64,000 nt of DNA from Auanema rhodensis. Taxonomy: Eukaryota > Nematoda > Chromadorea > Rhabditida > Rhabditidae. The position numbers and the translations under genes are program-made. The notes under the pieces are model-generated. The model was given only the letters and a program-made list of their open reading frames with translations, was not told the origin of the DNA and did not search any database. Location: positions 8,556,001 through 8,620,000 of the forward strand of contig OZ059896.1 in assembly GCA_964057225.1 (NCBI GenBank), written 5' to 3'. Below, in pieces: positions 24,079-34,663 of the stretch (position 1 is the first letter of the stretch; the number at the start of each line of letters is the position of its first letter).

Positions 24079-26351
24079 ATGATTGAACCTGTACATGACG
24101 GTATACTCGGGAAGAGACGTCGTTCTGGTCCAGCCGAATCTGGAGTTCTTCAAAAACGAGTAAAGTTTGAACCACAGGTTAAACATAAAAGAAAAAGAAA
24201 GCGAACAAGGACCAAAGGGGTTCGACAATTTATTAAAGATGAGGTGAGTGTGATCTAGCTTTTAATTAAGTGTAAATTAACTATTTAGATTGAAAAGGCT
24301 CTACAATTGAAAAATTCGCCTATAGGGTCCTTGTTCAATAGTCGAAACGAAGATGGCGAACCAGGTATAGTAGTTTTATTTTATTTTTATACTCTTTCTA
24401 TATCAAAACATAAATTATGAATTCAGAAGCTTTATTTTCTGACATTGTCAAGGCTCTAAAGCTAAACAGTATGCAGGTTTTTTGTATAATGCGTTCAATT
24501 TCTTATTATAATTTTTCCAGTTTTCTAAGTTAACAACTGATGCTATTATTCGTATTTCGAATTTAACAACATTGTTCAAAATATATAAATCCGAAAATGA
24601 TTTGAAAATTTCGTATAGGCCTCCGCACGATACAATAGAAGCCTGCACCGTGTATATCGTGAGTTTTCCTTATTGTTGGAGTTGAACTATTGGTTTTCAG
24701 GATAATCTTCCCGCTGCATGTAATGCTGAAAGGCTAGACCGTCTTTTGAATAAATTTGGAACTGTTGTAAAGGTTTTTTTTATCTTTTTAAAATAACCAT
24801 ACATCGTTGTGTTTAAGGTTACTTATCCCCGCACCCCTTCGAGACTCGTACACGTGTATGGCCATTTAGTAGAAATGGGGAAAAAGTATAGACCTTATGC
24901 TTTTGTGCAATTCACTGAACGATCAGCTGTTGATGCCATTATAAAGGTTAATTAATCTAATAATATTCAGTTAAGAATTTATGTGCTTTAGGAATACTAT
25001 GATAATTCAAAATTTCTGACTGGTAAAAGAAGACGAAATGTTCCAAATATCTCGGAATTAAAGTTAAAACTTAAGCGGTATTTCCTTTTTTGTATTAATT
25101 TTTTAATGTATAAGCATTTTTTTCCTCAGATTGTCGTCTAAAAAAGCGAAACGAAGTCGTTACGAATATATTTTGATCGCCCGTCTTAGAAAAATCTATC
25201 GCTATTTTCTAGTAAAGGAAAGAACAGAAAGGAAAAAATCTTTAGAACATAAAGTGCCTGAAACAACTTCCAGAAAAAATAACGCTTCAAAATCTATTGG
25301 TACGCTAGTGTGAAGCTTGTACTTGTATTTTGGAAATGTTTAGGTACCAAAAAAGCTGATAACAGTGTGAAGTGTGGGTCTCGAAAATCGAGCTCTATGA
25401 ATGCTGCTTCTAGTGTACCACAGAAAATAAAAAAATCGAAAAAGAAGAGGTAAAATATTCCCTTTCATATGTTTTTTTTATAACGAATTCCAGGAAACGT
25501 GTTCACCGTCGTCGAGTTCATGCTCCTTACTATTTGCCTTGTTCTGTAGCAGACTATTTCAAGAATATCCAAGTCGTAACATAGTGAGTTCATTTCATGA
25601 GCTTTCAATTTTCTTTTTTTATCAATTTAGTTGTCAATACAAACAATTACGTAACGATTACTTGGATATTAGGAATTCGTCTCAACGTGTTTTCAAAAAT
25701 TTCGTGAATAAACACGATATTTTACCTCATCGTGGTAATGTAAGTTCTATTAATTGTTTTCTAATGTTTCTCTATTTTAAATGTTTACAGATATATCGAG
25801 GTGTTATTGATTTTCGAGATAGAGCTTGGAGTCATCGAGAAAAAGATGCAGCTCTGGTTCCTGAGCTGCGACCATATATAAGCCCTCCGGCATTTTCTTG
25901 CTCTCCTGGTTCTACGTGCTTTTCTCTCAACCCTTTTGATTATCGCATTGACTTCAATGATCTCTTGTTTCGGTCTTTTAGTGTGCCCCCCTCTTCTACC
26001 GAAGAATTTGTGAATCCCTGGCGTAAACGACGATGTCATAGTGAACCACCTAAGTCCTCACTCATTGAACATGTTGTTTCGGATCCTCCAGCTGAAAAGC
26101 CTGCTACTCCCCGTGTAGATCCTCGTTTATGTCCCCGGTTGGGAAGTTCTCTCACTCTCCGATCGTTATCCGAAGGACCTATCTTAATCCCGCTAGAATA
26201 CTCTGAAAACCCTAATAGGCGTAATCAAGCTGCTGCTTATTCAAGAAATTATGTTCCTTTACAGTCACGAAATTATTCTGACGAGAATATTAATGTGCTC
26301 CGCCCAGCTCCCACTAGTCGATCTCCCCCACAGGAGAATCGGGTTCCATGA
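24079..26351 (+). CDS. La-related protein 7 (LARP7)-like RNA-binding protein
   Basis: LARP7 proteins bind the 3' oligo-U end of 7SK snRNA and hold the P-TEFb-regulating particle together. Twelve exons close exactly: 24079-24243, 24289-24364, 24427-24476, 24521-24658, 24701-24772, 24818-24946, 24992-25077, 25130-25299, 25344-25449, 25494-25583, 25631-25739, 25791-26351, giving 583 residues. A basic start (HKRKRKRTRTKG) precedes a La-type winged helix at about 47-140, with FSKLTTDAIIRISN matching the LTTD signature. An RRM follows at about 139-210, with CTVYIDNLP as RNP2 and RPYAFVQF as RNP1. Then come basic linkers and a conserved-looking block (ADYFKNIQVVTYCQYKQLRN). The last 186 residues are Pro/Ser/Arg-rich. 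The aromatic residues expected at the start of the La motif are poorly conserved. AATAAA occurs downstream at 26500. The assignment rests on order and spacing of La and RRM modules; another LARP is possible. Confidence 0.8.
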
Positions 26352-26499
26352 CTTATAGTTGAAGTCTAGGTATTGTTCGTTTTAATTATATCGGTGTGCT
26401 TCCAGTTTTATATTTATTTATCACTGCCTTTTCGGGTGCTACGGATCTTAGTTTAAGTTATTAAGTTAATATATACATACATATCTCTATATATATATT

Positions 26500-26505
26500 A
26501 ATAAA
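26500..26505 (+). terminator. Candidate polyadenylation signal of the LARP7-like gene
   Basis: AATAAA about 150 bp after the stop codon, the first canonical hexamer in a suitable place. It lies in an AT-rich stretch, so it could be chance. Confidence 0.4.
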
Positions 26506-26571
26506 AAATAAAAGTACATAATTGTTATTAAAGAGATCATTTTTTAAACAATTGACGTTGAAAGTCGGACG

Positions 26572-28755
26572 TTAAGCTACTGTGACATCCATTTCGATGT
26601 TTGACTTTACGATAACAGGAGGAAAAATGGGAATGTATGAAGCTAATGGAATCTTTGAGATAACCCTGAAATATTTAACATATTATTATGAATGTATTTA
26701 GAAACTGACCTCATAACTATTGAGGGGAAACAGTAAGCATTATAGTCGTCACTAACATCTTCTCCACCTTTACTATCTAATCCTCTTTGTTTAGATGTTG
26801 CTCCTAAATACAAATTTTAAAAGATGAAGCAAAGACAAATAAATCTACCTGGAACAGTGTTATCTAAGAACACAGCTATACAACCTCCAACTAACATTTT
26901 TATACTCAATAACATATTAAATACACTATCCCATTCTTTTTGTCCTGTTGATATTGGATCTCGTTCAATATGTCTAGGTATAACAAGTCCCAGCATTAGA
27001 GCCAGTCCCATTATTGCCAGATTACGAGTTAGTGTTAGATCAACTTGCTGAATGAATTATTTTCAACTACAAAATTAAATTCTCTACTATATACCTGTAA
27101 ATTACTTAACGTTACACCGGCGATCATTGATATTCCCATGGTTAAAACTCCACCAACTAAAGCATCAGGTATACTGGCCAGAATTGCGGCACATTTAGTA
27201 AAAACTCCGAGTAGAATTAGTATTAATCCAGCTACCTGCATGGTACGACGACTGGCTACCTTAAATTAGAACATATTCTTACGATCATTGGATTTATAGA
27301 GATGATTTTGATATGAAATATTTAAAAAAATTACTTTTGTTATATGAATGAGTGCAATATTCTCAGAATATGTTGTAACTCCTGTTGATACACCCATTGA
27401 AGCTGCAATAATACTTCCAACTCCTAAATATTTGATTGCTTTATATCAAAACTTATTCTTTATTCACCTTCCACCATGATTGCTCGGTTAACAGCATGTC
27501 TAGGGGGCGATTTTTGCTCAGATACTCGTGCTGCTAAATCATACGATCCAATATTCTCAATCATGCTTGAGATACACGAAGCAACATATCCTAGACATAA
27601 ACCAACACTCAATTTTGGGAAACCAAATTGGCCTGAATACTTTAATTGTATTATTTTTTAAATAACTTATTACCTGGATAAGGAATTTGAATCCATGGAG
27701 TTTGTTTTAATACGCTTAAAGTAGCATTTTTATCAGTTCGAGCTTCACCATTTACTGGTTCCAAATCAGTAATTGTCATAATATAGCAGATTGCCCAAAC
27801 AAGTGCTATACTAACCAAATACTTAATTAATTTATAAATTAATTTTATATTTAATAATATGCATTTATTACCGGAAATTGTCCAAATATTGGCAATTTTT
27901 TAACGATTAATGATTCCTTCTTCAATGAATAATATGGAAATGGTACACGTACATTTTCCATATATATTGCCATTCCAGCGACACATATAAGCATTCTATA
28001 TATTTAATAAATTATAAAATATATTTTGAAAAAACAAACAAACTTACACTATAGATATCCAATGTAGTGATAGCTTTTCTTCCATTGTTGGAACAATACT
28101 GATGGTAAGCAATAACATCAGTGGTGTTATAGTTATTGGACCAACAAACATTGAAAGAACTCCTGCTATACCAGTAAATCCAATAATTACAAAACTAATA
28201 CAAGCTATAACTAAGCTTCCACCAATCTATAATTATAATAGAAATATACATATATATTCAAGAATTTAAAAATAAAATTTAGAAACAAAATTATACTTCT
28301 TGAAGCTTTTCCATCCATATATCGGGATCTACATATTGATTCTCGTCAATATTACATGGGTTCAAAGCTCGGTATGCTAGTAATGGAGGTAGAAATGCAA
28401 TAGCAGGACCGTGCAATAACGATAATCTGATTGTATTGATTATAACCAGATTGCAACTTGCAAATTACCGTAATCCAAAGGTTGTTTGAAGTACGGTAGC
28501 TAATCCCGAAGCAACAAAAGTGGCAGCTATCAGTTTTACACGCAACTCTATAGTGGCTTCCCCAGCACATACACACTCAGAAACAATAAATGGATAAACT
28601 AGTAAACCTGATATACAAAGCATTGCTTGCTAAAGAAAAAATATTAAAATGATCTAAATCTCTGGCAGATCAACCTGAAATCCGAACAGCAGACATGAGG
28701 ACCATGATGGAATATCTTCGACTCCAAGATGAAGTCGGCGTTCTGATGAAGTCAT
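26572..28755 (-). CDS. Nucleobase/ascorbate transporter, SLC23 family (copy A)
   Basis: Membrane symporter family moving nucleobases or ascorbate with a cation. About 12 short exons on the minus strand give roughly 541 residues and around 12-14 helices. Landmarks: GVEDIPSWSSCLLFGFQQ at the N-terminus (the position of the family QH motif, here QQ), RVKLIAATFVASGLATVLQT, GIAGVLSMFVGPITITPLM, FGQFPYLVSIALVWAICY, then the signature region TGVTTYSENIALIHITKVAS followed by RR, and FTKCAAILASIPDALVGGVL. The C-terminus has IAVFLDNTVPGATSKQRGL. The start at 28755 was chosen because it places a conserved cytosolic leader directly before helix 1. It is related to copy B about 8 kb away, with similar exon borders. 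Substrate cannot be read from sequence. Confidence 0.93.
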
Positions 28756-29968
28756 GAAAGTTTGAATGACAGAAAATAGACAGAAGTGCTTGAATTTCAC
28801 TGGAAAACCTGGAACGTTGTCGAGTTTGGCGAATGTGAAGGAAATTTTTTATATATATGTCATTGAATAAATGATGAAAGTACTAAGGATTCATTCGACA
28901 AAAATAAAATTTATAAAATCTATACGTCACAATGGTTAACAACAATTTTTTTGAAAGCAAAGAAAGACGGTTAATGATGATCTGAAAAGAAAAGAAAAAA
29001 ATGCGGTTGGTTTGAAGGGAGGGAACGGTATGATAGTTGTAATACGGACTACATGTAAGGTTCGTTCAATTGAACAGGAAAGACACCGATTGCAGGGAGG
29101 ACGTTTGGCTATAAGCCTCTCAGGGTTCAGAAGCGGGAGTAAGAAGTCATTGAATCAATTAGGTCAGTGATTGGGTCGGAATCAGTTATGACTACAGTTT
29201 AATTCATCGAACTGTAGATCCTTATTTATTGTAAAGCTTAGCAACCAGCTCATATAAGGTTTTATTCATGAAAATAAGATAAAACTTTATCTGATTAGAT
29301 TAAAAGAGTGACAGAGAAAAGAAAATGAATAGGTGAAAAAGAAAAAGAAACGAAATAGAGAGGTTAATGAGGAGTGTGAGAGAGAATAAGAGGGTCTTTT
29401 GTCTTTCAGAAATTGTATTGTTTTTTAATTGTCTTGATCAGTGTTATAAACACTGAAAAAGTACAGTAAATTGGTAAATCAAGATAATTAGCGAAGAGGA
29501 TAAGTTAGTAATTTTCCGTTTTCGCTAATCATTTTTCTTTTTCTTGTCTTACTCTTCTCTTTGAATGCTCAAGATTTTTTTTATTACATATAGTTAGAAT
29601 AGAAAAAGAAATAGTTGATGAAGATAATAGAGAATAAGATTTGAATGGGATCATAAAGAAACGTTTTCAAGTATTGTTAAGAATATGAAGAACAACAGTT
29701 GATGTACATATGAAAGAAAGAAAGATTCAAGAAAAGAAAATAAAACTTTAACAGTTGCCATAATTGGTATCAGAAGCTGTTAAAAACGAAATGGATCATT
29801 TCATCACTGTGAATTCTGAAGAAGAACCATGTCTATATGTTCTTCTTTGCTACATTATGACATAGTCATCTTCTTTTCTTTCTTAATGATTCTAGTTCAG
29901 AGGAAAACGAAAGGCATGAAGAAAAACGAATTTAGGGACAGACAGAACATAAATAATTTGCACGACGA

Positions 29969-30043
29969 TCTCTCTCTCTCTCTCTCCCTCTCTCTCTCTC
30001 CCTCTCTCTCTCTCCCTCTCTCTCTCTCTCTCCCTCTCTCTCT
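29969..30043. repeat. (TC)n microsatellite with CCC interruptions
   Basis: Long run of TC dinucleotides with regularly spaced extra C. It creates spurious Leu/Ser and Arg/Glu frames on the two strands. Confidence 0.95.
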
Positions 30044-31558
30044 GCTTTAATGATAGAAAGGCAGCTTTTACGTGAAGCCGATTACAGGAAAGGTGAGAGC
30101 TGCTGCTGTGAGATGAATCTAGTTTTGGCAATTGGACGAGAAAAGGTGTGAACGAGATACCTCCAGTATTCGGAAAAACGTGAGAAAAGATAAACGGTGA
30201 ACGTAGCTGTGAATCAAGCTCATCTTTACTTTTACTAAATAATATTTTTTTGTTTTCAAAGAAAAACAAAAGGTCTGAAAAAGAAATTGAAATGTTTTGA
30301 AGAATGATATGCATCAGTGCATATAAATTGAATTAGAAATAAGATAAGAAAATCCTATGATATCTGTAATATTTTCGAAAAGCTCACAACCGGTTTTAAG
30401 CAGAAGTTCTTTCTTCATCTTTCGTCCTCTCTTTAAGTCGATCTCTTCCTCTTCATTGGTTTCTTATTCATTATATCTTTATCGGAAAATATTTCAAGTA
30501 ATATCACTAGTATATGACAAATATTAATAAGAAAATCTGTGAAACATTCGTCTGTGTTCCAGTTTTCGCTTTATATTGCTTTTCAAACTCAAAAAAAAAA
30601 GATAAATGAAAATATCAGAAATTGAAGACGAACAAAAAATTCTAAAGAAACACAAAAAGTATTTTCTTAAGCAATTTTTTACAAAAAAAAAAAGAAAATT
30701 ATTGCTTTCATTAAATAAGAATAAATCATAACTGTGACACAATCTATGATTGCCATTTTGATCATTTATCACACAAACATGAATGATGAGAAGTTAAGAA
30801 ACAATTTGTTTTGAAGAGGAACGGCACAGATTGCTAAATATTTCGGTAAATGGAGAAAGGAAAGGGGGGGGGGAGAGAATTGGTTATAATGTTTAAAAAT
30901 TTTGAGTAAATGAGGCTATTCTACTACTATTACAACTAATTTACCAGCACTAAATTTTATAAATATTGTTAAAGTGTTAAATTATAGTTGACAAAATTCC
31001 TTTTTATAAATATTATATAGCGAATCTGTAAAATAAATAGTTTGTCTATCAAACATCATCAAAAAAAAAAATAATCCCATATTAACAATACTAGAAAGAG
31101 ACAAATATTTTTTTAAAAAAAAATAATATGATAATGAACTAGATACTGTGAAAACAAGAAGCAATATTTTTAAAAAATTAACGTAAATATTTGAAGAAAA
31201 TAATATAATTAATATAAATTATATACTATATTGTGGTAATATAATAATATAATAAAAATATATTATAAATAGTATAATATTATAAATTATAATATCTATT
31301 ATAATATTCATATGAAATACAATAATCATAAACTTATCATATTTTAAAATAAACTTTTTATGGGAAAGTTCAAAAAAAGAAAGGCGATTTCTGAACTAAC
31401 AGAAAATATCGTTTTGCTAATTTCTGATTATAATGTATGTGTGGATGGTCAAATGTCGTTCAGAGAGAGGTGGGGAAATCATCATAAAGTGTTTATAAAT
31501 ACAAAATAACATACTAAATGAAAGAAACAAAGAGGGAAACATATACATGACTATAAAG

Positions 31559-31599
31559 AAAGAGAGAGAGAGAGGGAGAGAGATAGAGAGAGAGAGAAA
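31559..31599. repeat. (GA)n microsatellite
   Basis: GA dinucleotide run with minor interruptions. Confidence 0.9.
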
Positions 31600-32730
31600 C
31601 AAAAAAAAAACGAAAGAATGGGTGTGGTTCTTAAGTTTGACAAGAAAAGAAACCAACTAAAAAAGTTGTTAAGGGTAAAAGTTTGTTGTAAAAACTCAAA
31701 AACAAACAACAGATTGATAGAATTCGGGAATAAATTGGGAAGTAAACAAGTTCCAGAACGGACAATAAGCTTTGAGCATACTGTAAACCAAGATGCCTCC
31801 ATCAGGATGGATCATTAGCACGTTATCAAGATAACGAAGAAATAACAGAAAGAAAAATACTTTTGAAAAGAATGATGCATCATGTAGTCACATAGATTTA
31901 TATGAATTTTACCTAAACTAAACTATTTGAAATAGATAGATATGAGTTATTGAAAAATATAATGATGATGATGATGATGAAGAATTATAACTCATGATTG
32001 TACTATATAAATAGTTTTAAATCATATAATTAACAAGGAATTAATGTTTGTTTTATACAAAGATATTGAATGATGAATATGAGTTGATCATATAACTACT
32101 ATAGAAATAAAAGAAATTAAGATGATGTAATGTTTAATTTGTCTTAAATGGAAAGTTGGTTTGAAGATTTTCTCTATTGTTTCAATCTTTTTCTTCTATG
32201 TCAGACTTACTTTTTACCTCTCTCAATTAATCTTTCCTTTTTTTACAATGTTCTCTCATGTTAACCTGCTATTCTTACTCCTCCCCCCCTCTCCCACCTC
32301 TAGCCACGTTTTCATTCTTAAACTTTGTGTATTTTTTTTTAAAATTCTTCCTTTATTCAATGAATAGTATAACGATAATTGATCATGACCGTTTTTCAAT
32401 TTAGCGAAAGAACGATTGATTACTTACTTGATACATTGATTAAATATTGGAAAAGTTCAAAGTTGCTTTTAAGAGAATGCTTGATTCCTATCAAATGTTC
32501 TATTAGATAGAGTAGTTTCTTTATCATTTTTGTGACAATAAGCCACAACGCATTCCGTCATGCATCACTTCCTAACATATCGCACACCTGAATCAGCGGT
32601 GGCTATCAACCTTATCTATTCAATTTCACTCTGATATTCATCTTTTTAGAATTTTTCCATATTATTTCATGTAATATTATTTTTCTTTTTTTATAGTTTC
32701 ATTATATTCATATATATATAATATATAATT

Positions 32731-34632
32731 ATGAAGCATTGCTTAATTTGTGAACGCGAATATGATGGAACGCAACATATGGGATTAGAGGTGAATATTC
32801 AAAACTTTTTTTTACAACTTTTAACATTTGATAGACATGTCGTGCATGCTCCGCTTTTTATCGCAGATGTATATTTTCAAATAAAGTTCGCTTTGTTTGC
32901 CGTCGACGATCCAATAACTGCAATTTAAATAGTAAATTCGCCAAAGAAAAATATTTCGTTATCAAAAAACTTTTTATCAGCTAGCAGAAAAGATATGTGT
33001 CAGAAGTGCAGATTCGATAAATGCAAACAAGTTGGTTTAGAAGTTGGATGTAGGTTTATTTAATCATTATATCTGTATATGGTTAATAGATGGATCACGA
33101 ACGCGCCAGACCCAGATCACAAAATCTGCTGCAAGCTCATCATCATCATCAGTAGTTTCGACGTCACTACAGCCAACATCAATGTCGCCATCATCATCAA
33201 CTGCATCATCATCCGCAGCGGCAGTAGCATTATCGTCATCGTATGCATCAACAGCACATTCAACATCAACGTGGATGTCCAATCCAATCCACCACACAAT
33301 ACGTGAGGTTTGATCCGAATATACTTGAGAAATCTCCAAACAAACATATCATCATCTGGTTTCAGATACATTCTGATAATTCCTGTTTAAACAGAATACA
33401 TAACTGTTATCAGTAAGTGATCTTATCTTATTGTCTTAAGAAATTAAAAATAAATTTAAAGAAGATTATGCGATCGTCGCTGGACAATGGAAGCTTTACT
33501 CAGATTCAACACACAACCCATAACAAGAATAATGAATAATAAGGTAGAAAGTGAGAAATGAAGACTTTTTATAAGATAAATCATGTTGAAGGTATATTCA
33601 ACTTGTACGGAAGCACAGTTTAATGAAATTGTTCATGCTCAGGTTGTGTATTTAGAAAATAGCAAAAGCCTAAAACTTATTTTAGGTTCCTTCTGTAATG
33701 GATTTTCTGTCTGAATCATTTCTTGATATGTATCATTGTACTGTAGATGAAAAAGTAAGTTTATACATGTTCAAACTTTCCAAAAAAATATTTTTTTTGT
33801 ACTTTATATAGTTAACTTTTAATATTTTCAGGTTGAACTATTACATTCATGTTTATGTGAATTTTGGATATTAGATGTTGTAGTTAGAACGACAAAACTA
33901 TGGATATCAGAATCAGAACCAGATATTACTAACATGTAAAGCCAAAATCAATTTAATTATAAATATACTATATGTTTCAGAATATTAATAACTTTAAGAT
34001 ATTATGTTGATTGTCGTAATTTGGAACAACTATTGGAGCGACCAGTTACATTACCAGAAAAAGATGTACAACAGATAATCGGGTAAGTTTCTAGCATTAT
34101 AATTCCAAATATTATTTTTTTTTAGAATTACTGAACGTTGGTTTTTAAATAATAAAGGGATGATTACTGAAATTGTTAAACAAAAACTTTATGAATTTGA
34201 AATAGATGCTCTGTTTGGTTTTCTAATATTTTCAAAAAGTATTAATCTTCTTTTTTATAAATTAATCTATTAAATATTTCAGAAAATGTATTTAATTCTC
34301 TGAAATTACAAAATATTGCTGAAACAATTCAAAATGAAGTTTGTAATGATCTTCATAATTGCTATATGTTTGTTAATTTTTAACAAAAAAAAATATTGAA
34401 AATACTTTAATTTAGGCAACAAGATCATAAAAATTATGCCAGAAAACTACATGATTTGATGATATTAATTATAAGAATTAAGGTTTTTTCTTTATATTTG
34501 TTTGTTTATTTATTTATTTATTTACAGGCATTAACAGAAAAAGCAATAGAAGAAGTACATTTATTAAATTTATTTACAGGAGTTAAAGATAACGGATTTT
34601 TTAATAATTATATAGCATCACTTAATAGTTAA
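32731..34632 (+). CDS. Nuclear hormone receptor (nematode-type NHR)
   Basis: DNA-binding, possibly ligand-regulated transcription factor. Fourteen exons close in frame: 32731-32790, 32835-32931, 32981-33049, 33090-33307, 33366-33412, 33462-33543, 33592-33642, 33686-33754, 33832-33935, 33981-34082, 34126-34238, 34283-34367, 34416-34482, 34528-34632, about 422 residues. The DNA-binding domain occupies residues 4-73: CLICEREYDGTQHMGLETCR, then ACSAFYRRC in the P-box region, and a second module ending DMCQKCRFDKCKQVGLE. The sequence CRACSAFYRR resembles the divergent supplementary NHRs expanded in nematodes. A low-complexity hinge of about 60 residues, mainly Ser/Ala/Thr encoded by TCA/TCG/GCA repeats, follows. 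The helical ligand-binding domain runs to the end. The borders at exons 4-7 are the least certain (one acceptor is AAG). Its stop lies 31 bp from the stop of transporter B. Confidence 0.87.
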
Positions 34633-34663
34633 TTATTATAATTTATATATTAAATATTATAAT

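Larger units (their letters stand above)
28756..32730. other. AT-rich, repeat-containing region between transporter A and the nuclear receptor
   Basis: About 4 kb, purine-rich on the plus strand up to about 32.1 kb. It separates divergently transcribed genes. It contains CT and GA microsatellites, a short G run at about 30866-30875 and an ATG trinucleotide run at about 31963-31980. Somewhat GC-richer patches at 29040-29160 and 30050-30190 have short open frames but no joinable splice structure. No gene is supported. Confidence 0.5.

Noticed and set aside
25785-26039. 84-codon minus-strand frame
   Set aside because: Antisense of the last exon of the LARP7-like gene.
29892-30314. 140-codon minus-strand frame with an Arg-Glu repeat
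   Set aside because: Largely created by the TC/GA microsatellite; the rest has no recognisable content.
31618-31818. 66-codon plus-strand frame
   Set aside because: Lysine-rich from A-rich DNA, lies next to a GA repeat, no splice or family support.
33067-33371. Asp-rich and Met-rich minus-strand frames
   Set aside because: Antisense shadows of the Ser-rich exon of the nuclear receptor.
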